This document shows, piece by piece, positions 53,452 to 61,603 of a stretch of DNA of 64,000 bases (within the stretch, counting starts at the first letter, position 1; each line of letters starts with the position of its first letter). The DNA lies in NCBI GenBank assembly GCA_947489325.1, contig CANLDA010000004.1:62001-126000 (forward strand), in the 5' to 3' direction. This DNA is from an uncultured Paracoccaceae bacterium. GTDB taxonomy: Bacteria; Pseudomonadota; Alphaproteobacteria; Rhodobacterales; Rhodobacteraceae. The notes under the pieces are model-generated. The model ran no database searches. It had not been told where the DNA came from and saw only the letters and a list, made by a program, of their open reading frames with translations. Both the position numbers and the translations under genes were made by a program.

Positions 53452-54186
53452 TTATGTGGCTGATTTCACCTTTGCGTCACCAGCCATCATTCCATCACCT
53501 ACACGATCAAACCGCAAATAGGCGATGGCCATATCCCCGGAACGACTGTGCAGCACGCCCACGGCTTTGCCATCACGCGTTATTTGGGTGCCGGGGCCAG
53601 AGACACCTTCCAGATGCACCTGTGCCAAACCTTTACGCAACTCGGTTTTGTGCTTCATACGCGCGGTAACTTCTTGGCCTACATAACAGCCTTTGCGGAA
53701 ATCCACGCCGTTCAGGCGCTCAAACCCCATTTCAAGGATAAAGCTGTCAGGACCAAGTTCCTGGCCAGTGTCTGGGATCACATGCTGAACGCGTCGTGCG
53801 GTCCAATCCACAGTATCGTCGGTTTGTGGGATGTCTCGATAGGCGCGCCATCCCATATCGGCGTGGCGCGGGTCTGCAAATCCATCCGCAGGGACGTCGC
53901 CCGTCCCGCGATGCACATAAAGATCACCCTCGCGTATCGCGACATCTGCCCGCAGTCGGTACATGTTCAGGCGCTGCATTAATGACGGGGCAAGGGCATT
54001 ATCGACGTCCAGCAGAACAGCATCACCTGCTCGTACCAAAAAGAAATCCGCAAGATATTTGCCTTGCGGCGTTAACATCGCAGCATAGACCATTCCCTGA
54101 TCCAGCTTGCGAATATCATTGGTGATGAGACCTTGCAGAAAGTCCTGCTTGTCCGGGCCGGTGATTTCAAGAATGCTGCGCGCCAT
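53452..54186 (-). CDS. ygfZ: YgfZ/CAF17-like folate-binding protein
   Basis: The 244-residue GcvT-like protein carries the YgfZ signature KGCYVGQEVTARMKH, with its conserved Cys, near residue 165. YgfZ assists 4Fe-4S cluster enzymes such as MiaB and binds folate. The N-terminal LEITGPDKQDFLQGLITNDI and the middle FILEMGFERLNGVDF are typical. It is shorter than the E. coli protein, as in other alphaproteobacteria. It is divergent from the glycosyltransferase gene. Confidence 0.9.
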   Translation of the reverse strand: MARSILEITGPDKQDFLQGLITNDIRKLDQGMVYAAMLTPQGKYLADFFLVRAGDAVLLDVDNALAPSLMQRLNMYRLRADVAIREGDLYVHRGTGDVPADGFADPRHADMGWRAYRDIPQTDDTVDWTARRVQHVIPDTGQELGPDSFILEMGFERLNGVDFRKGCYVGQEVTARMKHKTELRKGLAQVHLEGVSGPGTQITRDGKAVGVLHSRSGDMAIAYLRFDRVGDGMMAGDAKVKSAT

Positions 54187-54252
54187 GGGGTCCTGTTCCT
54201 TATCTTGATACTCATATAGGGATAGAACCAGCTTGCAACAGGGGGAAAAGAC

Positions 54253-54930
54253 ATGCGCGCGCCTTTGTCGGTGATCGTACCCACATTGAACGCAGAGAAA
54301 ACGCTTCCAGGGTGTCTTGAAACCCTGATGGAAGGCGTGAAGTCAGGCATTATCCGCGAGGTTTTGATTAGCGATGGTGGCTCAAGCGATGCCACGCTGA
54401 AGATTGCAAAAGACGCAGGCTGCGAAGTGCTGACAGGACCTGCCTCACGGGGAGGGCAGTTGCGGCGCGGTGCTGATCACGCACAGGGCGCGTGGCTGTG
54501 GTTTGTGCATGCTGATAGTCGCCTCAGCGAAGGCTGGTGTATTGCTGTCATATCTCACATGTCCCAAGAAACAGCAGGCTATGGGCGGTTGAAATTTGAT
54601 GACACAGGTTTTGCGGCGCGTTGGGTTGCTGGCTGGGCAAATCTACGGTCTCGATTTTTGGGGCTGCCATACGGCGATCAAAGCCTTCTTATCCCCAGAA
54701 CGCTTTATCAGAACGTGGGCGGGTTTGTGGATCAGCCGTTGATGGAGGATGTTGCGATGGCGCGTGCCTTGCGTGGAAAACTTCACCCTCTGGACATCTC
54801 CATTCAAACCAGCGCCAGCCGGTATCAACGTGCGGGATGGGTCAGGCGTGGTTCAAAAAACCTGACACTGTTGATCCGCTATCTGCTGGGGGCGTCACCA
54901 GAAACATTGGCCAAGTCATATCCCCAATAA
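54253..54930 (+). CDS. Family 2 glycosyltransferase of the TIGR04283 type
   Basis: The 225-residue protein has a GT-A fold: SVIVPTLNAEKTLPGCLETL at the start, ISDGGSSDAT, the metal-site FVHADSR, and the subfamily marks RGGQLRRGADHAQGAWLWFVHAD, NLRSRFLGLPYGDQSLLI and QPLMEDVAMARALRG. TIGR04283 members are often named for arsenosugar synthesis, but ArsS is not present here and the DUF2064 partner is not adjacent, so the acceptor is unknown. No membrane segment is seen. A terminator follows. Confidence 0.85.
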   Translation: MRAPLSVIVPTLNAEKTLPGCLETLMEGVKSGIIREVLISDGGSSDATLKIAKDAGCEVLTGPASRGGQLRRGADHAQGAWLWFVHADSRLSEGWCIAVISHMSQETAGYGRLKFDDTGFAARWVAGWANLRSRFLGLPYGDQSLLIPRTLYQNVGGFVDQPLMEDVAMARALRGKLHPLDISIQTSASRYQRAGWVRRGSKNLTLLIRYLLGASPETLAKSYPQ

Positions 54931-54947
54931 GGCCACTTGGCCTTTTT
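54929..54947 (+). terminator. Terminator after the TIGR04283 glycosyltransferase
   Basis: AAGGCC and GGCCTT form a six-pair stem with loop ACTT and a T6 run, overlapping the stop codon. Confidence 0.85.
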
Positions 54948-55046
54948 TGGTGACAATATCTCTGGGGTTTGGAGGCGGGCCACCATTAGGGGGTATTTGG
55001 TGGCTGGCTTTCAGAGAAAATGCGTTTGAGGCTGCCAATTCTCCCC

Positions 55047-56915
55047 TTAAAGTCTGGGCAAGCGGGCCAACAAACGTGATACAAATGACGACTGCGGCTC
55101 TACCAGTTTAGCATTCGCGACCTTGGTTTTCTGACGCACCATTTCTTCGGCGCTCTGGCCTTCGGTGTTGAATTGTAGGCGATAGAGGTCAGCATATAGG
55201 CCACCACGTTCTAACAACTCTTCATGAGTGCCCTCATCCACCACTTTTCCGCGATCCATAACCACAATTTTGTCAGCATCGCGCACAGTTGACAAACGGT
55301 GCGCAATCACCAATGTCGTGCGCCCCTTGGAGAGCCGATCCAATGCCTCTTGGACCACCGTTTCAGACTGTGCATCCAGCGCGCTTGTGGCTTCGTCCAG
55401 CAAAAGAATGGGGGTGTTGCGCAGCAATGCCCGAGCAATTGCGACGCGTTGGCGCTGGCCGCCTGACAGGCTCGAGCCACGTGGACCTACAGGGGTGTTT
55501 AAACCATCGGGCAACTTGCGCACAAAATCGCTGACATGGGCCCCGTCCAGGGCTTTCATCAGGTCTCTTTCAGAAATGTTTTTATGGTTGAAAAGAATAT
55601 TCTCACGCAGGGTTTCATCAAACAAAAGAGCATCTTGAGACACCACAGAGAACATGTCACGCAAATCGCCCAAGCGCATGTCTGATGTTTTCACGCCACC
55701 GACCATGGCTGCGCCACCTTGTGGATCGACAAGACGGGTCAAAATGTTAAAAATTGTCGATTTACCGGCGCCCGAGGCTCCGACAATGGCTGTGGTCTGG
55801 CCTGCTTTGGCTGTGAAGCTTGCTCCGCGCAAGACTTGAACCTCACCATATGAAAGGGTCACATTGTTCAGCGTCACATCGGGCACGCCTTTGGGGGCAG
55901 GTTTTGGGTTTGCAGGGTCGCGTAGGCTCGGCACGGAATCAAGCAGCTCTTTCAAACGCTCAATCCCGGCGGCGGCGACTTGCCATTGGCCGCTTACAGC
56001 GCCCAGTCGACGCAAAGGTTCAAAGGCAAACCCCATAGCCGTGAAAAAGGTCATAAATTCGCCGACCGTTTTGTCACCTGAAATGATTTCGCTGCCACCA
56101 TAAATTAGGACCCCCAAAAAACCGATCCCTGACATGATATCGATCAGACCCGGAATAGCAGCCGTGCCGAGAGCAGAGCGCACCTCTGTGTGTACAAGTT
56201 TGTTGGTCAGGTCGCGATATTGCTTGGATTGGTATTTCTCCAACCGATTCAGTTTGACAGGCACAATACCATGAAAAACTTCATCCAAACGGGTGGCCAG
56301 TGTCGCCCCTAAGTCCCGTGCTTCGCGTGCGCGACGTCGCACAAATTTCTGAACCAGCAACGAAGGCAGCACAAGTATAGGGGTGCCAATGCAGGCCACC
56401 AAAGTCCAGCGCCAATCTACGCTGACGGCAACAGACAAGAGCACAGTCAATGAAATTGCGTCGCGCCCAGCACCCGTCATGATTGTCTTCCAAACCTGAT
56501 TGATCGAGGAAACATCAGATTGAACACGTTGAATAAGATACCCGGGGGGGTGTGTTTGATGGAACGAATTATCCTGGCGCATCAATTGATCCAAAAGATC
56601 AGTCCGCAGCTCGGCGGCGGTCTTTTGGGTGATGCTGGTCATCAGAACCTTTTGAACAACGCTTGCTATGGCGCGGAAAGCAAAAATGCCTAGAATCGCG
56701 ATGCCAACCCACCACAAAGCGCCGACCTCTCCGGCCAAAAAGACATTATCAAACATTGGCTTCATCATCCAACTGAGTGCGCCAAGCATGGAGCCCTCGA
56801 TGGACATGAAAACAACGGCAACAACCAAGATGCCTATGTGTTTGCGTAAGTAGTTGACCCAAAGCCAACGCAGCAGTTTTGGATTCTCAGGTGCCGTTTT
56901 GGGCTGTTTGGTCAC
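55047..56915 (-). CDS. ABC exporter, fused permease and ATPase (MsbA/LipidA-type)
   Basis: The 622-residue half-transporter has six membrane helices (about 20–320) and a C-terminal ATPase: Walker A VGASGAGKSTIFNIL, Q-loop VVSQDALLFDETLREN, signature SLSGGQRQRVAIARAL, Walker B ILLLDEATSALD and H-loop VIAHRLSTV. It probably works as a homodimer exporting a lipid-linked or hydrophobic substrate. The start is GTG 56915, overlapping the upstream phosphatase stop as GTGA, so the two are coupled. Confidence 0.93.
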   Translation of the reverse strand: MTKQPKTAPENPKLLRWLWVNYLRKHIGILVVAVVFMSIEGSMLGALSWMMKPMFDNVFLAGEVGALWWVGIAILGIFAFRAIASVVQKVLMTSITQKTAAELRTDLLDQLMRQDNSFHQTHPPGYLIQRVQSDVSSINQVWKTIMTGAGRDAISLTVLLSVAVSVDWRWTLVACIGTPILVLPSLLVQKFVRRRAREARDLGATLATRLDEVFHGIVPVKLNRLEKYQSKQYRDLTNKLVHTEVRSALGTAAIPGLIDIMSGIGFLGVLIYGGSEIISGDKTVGEFMTFFTAMGFAFEPLRRLGAVSGQWQVAAAGIERLKELLDSVPSLRDPANPKPAPKGVPDVTLNNVTLSYGEVQVLRGASFTAKAGQTTAIVGASGAGKSTIFNILTRLVDPQGGAAMVGGVKTSDMRLGDLRDMFSVVSQDALLFDETLRENILFNHKNISERDLMKALDGAHVSDFVRKLPDGLNTPVGPRGSSLSGGQRQRVAIARALLRNTPILLLDEATSALDAQSETVVQEALDRLSKGRTTLVIAHRLSTVRDADKIVVMDRGKVVDEGTHEELLERGGLYADLYRLQFNTEGQSAEEMVRQKTKVANAKLVEPQSSFVSRLLARLPRL

Positions 56916-57595
56916 GCCTCAATCGCCTTTTTTTGGTCGAACGCGGTTTGAATATCCTGATCATTATATTCGGCCGCGATCCAATTTTCGAATGAAATCG
57001 CGTCGCGAGCATTCCGTGCCTGATACGTGCGCAATAGGTAATCCAATATACCGGTCTTGGTGAACTTCAGGTGGACATATTTTACCGACAGCATGCGCCG
57101 GGCCTCTTGAACAGGGGTATCGCACATCACCATCAGATAAATGGCCGATGCGAATCCAGCGCGATCTGCCCCGGATTTACAATGCATCACAAAAGGGCGT
57201 TCAAGGGTGCGAAATGTTTCGATGAGTTCTAGAATGTTCTCGCGCTTGGCAGTGTGACGGGCCTTGAGGGGGCGGTCTATCAACGTCAGGCCTAGGTCTT
57301 CGCAAATTTGTAGCTCTGTTAGATAATGGGCTGAGTTGCTGACGCCACGCAGGTTGACTACGGTTTGAATGCCCATGTCACGCATCTTCTCAAAGCGTTC
57401 TCGTGTTGGGTTGTTCGAGCGGAATGCACCGGGTGCAATCTCATGAAAATTGGTCCAAAAAACGCGCAGAATTCCGTGGTCAAACCAATTCATATAGATG
57501 CGCGCACGCCGCTCGTTTTCCGGAATACGCGGGTCGACATTGTAATAGTCGCGCATACGACGTTCCAGATTGTAGAAATACTTTCTCAGACTCAT
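56912..57595 (-). CDS. Dual-specificity/tyrosine-type protein phosphatase-like protein
   Basis: The 227-residue protein has the cysteine-phosphatase loop HCKSGADRAGFAS (CX5R) and a preceding general-acid region (RPLKARHTAKRENI). The N-terminal NWFDHGILRVFWTNFHEIAPGAFRSNNPTRERFEKM resembles the bacterial tyrosine/inositol phosphatase-like group. ATG 57595 has AAGGA at good spacing; the longer start at 57637 does not. It is translationally coupled to the ABC exporter, so it may modify the exporter's cargo, for example a lipid phosphate, or its regulator. Confidence 0.82.
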   Translation of the reverse strand: MSLRKYFYNLERRMRDYYNVDPRIPENERRARIYMNWFDHGILRVFWTNFHEIAPGAFRSNNPTRERFEKMRDMGIQTVVNLRGVSNSAHYLTELQICEDLGLTLIDRPLKARHTAKRENILELIETFRTLERPFVMHCKSGADRAGFASAIYLMVMCDTPVQEARRMLSVKYVHLKFTKTGILDYLLRTYQARNARDAISFENWIAAEYNDQDIQTAFDQKKAIEA

Positions 57596-57785
57596 TCCAC
57601 GTTCCTTGACGTCGCCGTTTTTCTTGGTCGGTTCCATCTAGTGACTTGTGTGTTGCGAAGCAAGCTATTGGCGAGAGGTCGTGGGATGTGCGTGTCTGAA
57701 GGGATACGGATATGTGGAGAAGTGTGTTGGATGGCGTCGATAAATGGGTCGGCATCTCTGGTTTTGCTGGGATCACTTTGTCTGC

Positions 57786-57852
57786 GCTCATCGCTCCCTT
57801 GCGGGCGCTCTTCGCTGAGCGTGCGATGATGGACCGTAAGGGACTGAAGAGC
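57786..57852. repeat. Dispersed hairpin repeat, copy after the 58-residue membrane protein gene
   Basis: The left arm (57786–57816; GCTCATCGCTC…TCTTCGCT) pairs imperfectly with the right arm ending at 57852. Read on the minus strand it begins seven bases after the stop of the small gene at 57860. It shares the arm sequence with the copies at 22279, 27972 and 10377. Confidence 0.75.
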
Positions 57853-57859
57853 CGTCAGT

Positions 57860-58036
57860 CTAGCTGCGATGATTTTGCAGTCGATCGATGGCCATGTTCA
57901 AAAGAAACCCAACAAGTATGACAGCACCCAAACCCCAAGCTGCCCAAAGCGCTGTGAACATCCACAAGAGGTTTACAAGCCCCATCACAAGGCATGTGTT
58001 AGTGTAGTTTTCTACCGCTTGTTTGGGTTGGCGCAT
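57860..58036 (-). CDS. Small membrane protein, 58 residues, unknown function
   Basis: This gene was found by reading the minus strand: ATG at 58036, preceded by GGAGAAAAAC, to TAG at 57860–57862. The protein starts MRQPKQAVENYTNTC and has two hydrophobic helices (roughly LVMGLVNLLWMFTALWAAWG and AVILVGFLLNMAI), then a short basic tail ending NHRS. The good ribosome site, clean hydrophobic pattern and position downstream of the HisC-like gene on the same strand argue that it is real. I do not recognise the family. A hairpin repeat follows its stop. Confidence 0.7.
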   Translation of the reverse strand: MRQPKQAVENYTNTCLVMGLVNLLWMFTALWAAWGLGAVILVGFLLNMAIDRLQNHRS

Positions 58037-58096
58037 GTTTTTCTCCGGGATCCATCATAGAGAGGAGTCCCCATGCAGGAATTCAGAACTTTGTGA

Positions 58097-59200
58097 TTAG
58101 CCAATATCTGCCAAAACTGCTGGTAAGATTGAGGCCACCAAAGCAAGGTCCTGAGGACGTCCACAACTTAGCCGGATGCAGCGATCCTGCGGAGCGGCAA
58201 ACGGCATGCGCACAAAGATATCGCGGGCCACCAGCCCTTCCAAAACAGCTTTGGCATAGGCTGCATCACGCCCACAATCCACGGCCACGAAATTTGTTGC
58301 TGATGGAATGGTCCGCAACCCATTATCTGACGCAATACTGTCGATTTCACTGCGTGCGGCCTCTACTTGTGCTACGGTTTGTTTCAACCACACCTGATCT
58401 TTAAGTGCTGCGAGTGCGCCTGCCTGAGCGGGACGGTTCATGCCGAAATGGTTGCGAATTTTCTCGAATGCAGAAATGAGACCGCTTGCCCCCATCGCAT
58501 ATCCCACCCGCGCACCGGCCATGCCATAACCTTTGGAAAAAGTGCGCATTCGAATGACGCGAGGATCATTCACGTCATAGATCGCAGCGACATCAGCCGG
58601 AGCAAGTTCTACATAGGCCTCATCTAGGATCAGAAGGCAGTCGTTGGGAATACGATCAAACATGCTCACGATATTATCGCCTGAGTACCACGTTCCCATC
58701 GGGTTGTCGGGATTGGCGAAATACACCAGTTTTGCATTCACCTCAGCGGCTTTTTGCAAAAGTGCGGCAAGGTCCTCTCGGTCATCGCGATAGGGGACTT
58801 TATGTAACGTGCCGCCAAACCCACTGACGTGGTAGTTGAACGTCGGATAGGCCCCTTCAGACGTAACAACGGTGTCCCCTGTTTCAATTATCAATCGCAC
58901 AAGATTGCCAAGTAGCCCGTCGATGCCTTCTCCGACCACGATGTTTTCGGGGGCAACGCTGTGATGTTCTGCCAAAGCATCACGTAAATCCTGACTTGTG
59001 GAATCACCGTACATCCAAATATCCGCAGCTGCGTCCCGTAAGGCCATCATCGCCTTTGGCGACGGGCCAAAGATATTTTCATTGGCGCCCAGACGGGCAG
59101 CAAACGGGCGGCCTGTGGCGCGCTCTCGCACTTCGGGGCCCACAAAGGGCACGGTGGCTGGAAGTGATTGAGCAATGCGGGTGTAGCGAGGTCCTGTCAT
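58097..59200 (-). CDS. HisC-like PLP-dependent aminotransferase
   Basis: The 367-residue fold-type I class II aminotransferase has ARLGANENIFGPSP at the start, GEGIDGLLGNLVR, the PLP-site YFANPDNPMG, ILDEAYVEL and the Schiff-base lysine in RTFSKGYGMAGARVGYA. It resembles histidinol-phosphate aminotransferase in layout, but no his gene is near and a broader amino acid specificity is possible. ATG 59200 is used; the frame extends further up without family support. It is divergent from the crotonase gene across 256 bases in which I see no gene. Confidence 0.87.
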   Translation of the reverse strand: MTGPRYTRIAQSLPATVPFVGPEVRERATGRPFAARLGANENIFGPSPKAMMALRDAAADIWMYGDSTSQDLRDALAEHHSVAPENIVVGEGIDGLLGNLVRLIIETGDTVVTSEGAYPTFNYHVSGFGGTLHKVPYRDDREDLAALLQKAAEVNAKLVYFANPDNPMGTWYSGDNIVSMFDRIPNDCLLILDEAYVELAPADVAAIYDVNDPRVIRMRTFSKGYGMAGARVGYAMGASGLISAFEKIRNHFGMNRPAQAGALAALKDQVWLKQTVAQVEAARSEIDSIASDNGLRTIPSATNFVAVDCGRDAAYAKAVLEGLVARDIFVRMPFAAPQDRCIRLSCGRPQDLALVASILPAVLADIG

Positions 59201-59456
59201 GCCCAAACCCTGCCGCAAGGTTTTGATTGGAGCAAGGAGAATCAAGCGATCTGTTTTGTGTGCGCGGTGTGATACGTCGGGGGCGGGGGGAGAAAGACGT
59301 TCAACCGTTTACCGGTACGGTGCCGTCGGGAGGCTTCGGCGAGGATATTGGGACTCAGAAGAAATAGGTTTGCCTGTTCGTTACTGGACGGGCCTTACGT
59401 CAGACTGGCTATGCGGGCAAAGACAAGGCAGGATGATGAAACAAAGGAGACCCCGA

Positions 59457-60248
59457 ATGGCCAATATCACGCTACAGTTGGAAAACCACATTGCTTACGT
59501 CACGCTGGCGCGTCCGGAAAAGCTAAATGCGCTGACGTTTGAGATGTTGCGTGAATTGGTGGCTGTGGGCGAATCCTTGATCCTGCAGGATGATTTGCGT
59601 GCGGTGGTCCTCGCGGCAGAAGGCAAGGCATTCTGTGCAGGATTGGATGTTACAAATTTTGCTGTTCTGGCAGGAATGGACTCTCAAGAACAGATAGTAA
59701 AACGCACTCATGGCAATGCTAATTTGTTTCAGCAGGCGTCTCTCGTATGGAGGAAAATACCTGTTCCAGTGATTTGCGCCCTTCAGGGCGTTGTGTTTGG
59801 CGGAGGATTGCAGATTGCTTTGGGCGCGGACGTTCGTTTTGCCTCACCGGACGTGAAGATGTCGATTATGGAAATGAAGTGGGGAATTGTGCCAGATATG
59901 GGGGGCATGACGATGTTGCCGTATCTACTGCGCAGCGATGTGTTACGCTTGTTGACCTATACGGCAGAGCCTTTTGATGTGGCGCAGGCTTTGGAATGGG
60001 GGCTTGTGACCGAGATTTACGAAGATCCCATTGCTGAGGCACGCAAAACGGCCCAAGAGATTGCCATGAAAAGCCCTTCTGCAATTCGAGCGGCGAAGCG
60101 TCTTATTGGGTTTGCAGAGGCAAACATGGCGCAGCCGGATACCGTGTTGATGGAAGAAAGCCGTGAACAGGCGGCCTTAATTGGGGAACCAGATCAGATG
60201 GAGGTGATTGCAGCTGAACTTGGCAAACGCGCGCCAAATTTTGGGTGA
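59457..60248 (+). CDS. Crotonase-family enoyl-CoA hydratase/isomerase
   Basis: The 263-residue protein has a crotonase fold: LARPEKLNALTFEMLRELVAVGE, the oxyanion segments AFCAGLDVT and VVFGGGLQIALGADVRFA, and IMEMKWGIVPDMGGM. In classical hydratases the first catalytic Glu follows GGG as ELA; here a glutamine stands there (GGGLQIA), while the second Glu and an Asp after Pro are present. This fits an isomerase-type or other crotonase reaction better than simple hydration. ATG 59457 has AAAGGAGA at ideal spacing. Position gives no pathway link. Confidence 0.87.
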   Translation: MANITLQLENHIAYVTLARPEKLNALTFEMLRELVAVGESLILQDDLRAVVLAAEGKAFCAGLDVTNFAVLAGMDSQEQIVKRTHGNANLFQQASLVWRKIPVPVICALQGVVFGGGLQIALGADVRFASPDVKMSIMEMKWGIVPDMGGMTMLPYLLRSDVLRLLTYTAEPFDVAQALEWGLVTEIYEDPIAEARKTAQEIAMKSPSAIRAAKRLIGFAEANMAQPDTVLMEESREQAALIGEPDQMEVIAAELGKRAPNFG

Positions 60249-60308
60249 GGTTTTCGTTAGGCCTTTTGAAATTTGACCAACATAATGCGGAAGATGGGAT
60301 GCCCTGTT

Positions 60309-61499
60309 TTATGGGCGATGCATGGTTTTGCGTCCGAATATCAATAGCATTACTGCGGCAAACCCAAATAGTGCCATTGTTAGGGGAATTGCCCGATGTG
60401 TGTCATCAAACAAAGCCGCCGCCAAGGTAGCACCTGCTGCGCCGATACCCATTTGTATGGCTCCGATAAGGGATGCAGCAAAGCCGGGCATCTTGCCTGC
60501 TGGCTCCATGGCAAGAGCAACAGATGTTGGCATGACGGTGCCGAAGCCTAGAACATAAAGGCACACCACACCCCAAAATGCGGCGAGTGAAGGTGAGAAC
60601 ATTAGCAAGCTTGTCGCACAAAGACTGCACACGCCCAGTAGCCCGACTGCCATAATAAACACCCGTTGGACTGGGATGGTTTTCAGTAAGTAGCGAATAC
60701 CAAGGGCCCCTACCGTATTAGATAGCGCAGCCAACGCAAAAAGGGATCCGAATGCCTCAGGGGTGACACCGTATTGGGTTTCAGTCAACACAGCCCCAAT
60801 GGACAGCATCGCAGCATATCCACCAAAAGCTAAACCTCCCACGATCATTGGAATCAGAAATGCGGGCATCGACATGAGTGTGTGTGCAGAAGGGATGACG
60901 AAAGATAAAGAGAAGCGATCAGGCCGCCTGTCCAGCGCCGTTTCTTCCACAAAAAGAACGCTGTAGATCAGAAGCAATACACCCAACGCCGCCAGAGCCC
61001 AAAATATGGCCCGCCAGTCAAAGATGACCAATAGACCAGAGCCAATGACAGGGGCAATCAAGATAGCGATGGTTAGGATGGCAGTAAGCGCAGCAAGGGT
61101 CTTGGCGGCATCATTGCCAGAACTGACATCACGAACCATGGCGCGCGCGATGACAGGGGCGCCTCCGGTTAGACCTTGGAGCGCGCGCATCACGATGAGG
61201 AACCCAAAGCTGGGGGCCAAGGCGCAGGCGACGCTTGCCAATGTAAATCCCACAAGAGAGATGATCAGGGCAGGGCGGCGGCCAAAGGCGTCAGAGAACA
61301 GGCCCCAAAAAAGCTGCCCCGCCGCAAAGGCCAAAAGATAGACGCCTACCAATAAGGTGCCATATGCGTCGTCGACACCGAAATCACGTGCCACGACGCC
61401 GGTTGCAGGTAGGATAATGTCAACAGCCACAGCAGAGAGGGCGGTGATGCCACCAAAAAAGACCATCGCATCTGTTCGATCAAATGTGGATTTAGACAT
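60309..61499 (-). CDS. MFS drug-resistance-type efflux transporter (Bcr/CflA-like)
   Basis: The 396-residue protein has about 12 membrane helices. FFGGITALSAVAVDIILPA with AVDIILPA and the loop FSDAFGRRPALI (GxxxDxxGRR type) match the Bcr/CflA family of proton-driven drug exporters. RALQGLTGGAPVIARAMVRDV in helix 4–5 is also characteristic. ATG 61499 is chosen; the longer frame overlaps the valS terminator region. It lies downstream of valS on the same strand, separated by a strong terminator, so it needs its own promoter. Confidence 0.9.
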   Translation of the reverse strand: MSKSTFDRTDAMVFFGGITALSAVAVDIILPATGVVARDFGVDDAYGTLLVGVYLLAFAAGQLFWGLFSDAFGRRPALIISLVGFTLASVACALAPSFGFLIVMRALQGLTGGAPVIARAMVRDVSSGNDAAKTLAALTAILTIAILIAPVIGSGLLVIFDWRAIFWALAALGVLLLIYSVLFVEETALDRRPDRFSLSFVIPSAHTLMSMPAFLIPMIVGGLAFGGYAAMLSIGAVLTETQYGVTPEAFGSLFALAALSNTVGALGIRYLLKTIPVQRVFIMAVGLLGVCSLCATSLLMFSPSLAAFWGVVCLYVLGFGTVMPTSVALAMEPAGKMPGFAASLIGAIQMGIGAAGATLAAALFDDTHRAIPLTMALFGFAAVMLLIFGRKTMHRP

Positions 61500-61551
61500 G
61501 TCGCAATCGCTTTTGATTTGGGGCAAGGCAGGCAAAGGTTCGGCTGCGTAT

Positions 61552-61577
61552 AAAAAAGGGCACCCGAAAGTGCCCTT
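61552..61577 (-). terminator. Terminator of valS
   Basis: Read on the minus strand, AAGGGCAC and GTGCCCTT (61570–61577 with 61556–61563) form an eight-pair stem with a six-base loop followed by T6. It lies 26 bases after the valS stop. Confidence 0.95.
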
Positions 61578-61603
61578 GGGATTTACAGAGATAGGTAACA
61601 GGA

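Noticed and set aside
57712-57921. 69-codon plus-strand frame with an SD-like AGGGA before its ATG
   Set aside because: It runs through the hairpin repeat and into the antisense of the better-supported 58-residue membrane protein; no family features.
58074-58097. Seven-codon reading frame with a strong GAGAGGAG site on the plus strand
   Set aside because: Too short to judge, antisense to the HisC-like gene end, no conservation evidence available.
59201-59456. Possible gene in the 256-base gap before the crotonase
   Set aside because: Open frame exists but has no family features; a small palindrome near 59300 is not enough to call anything.
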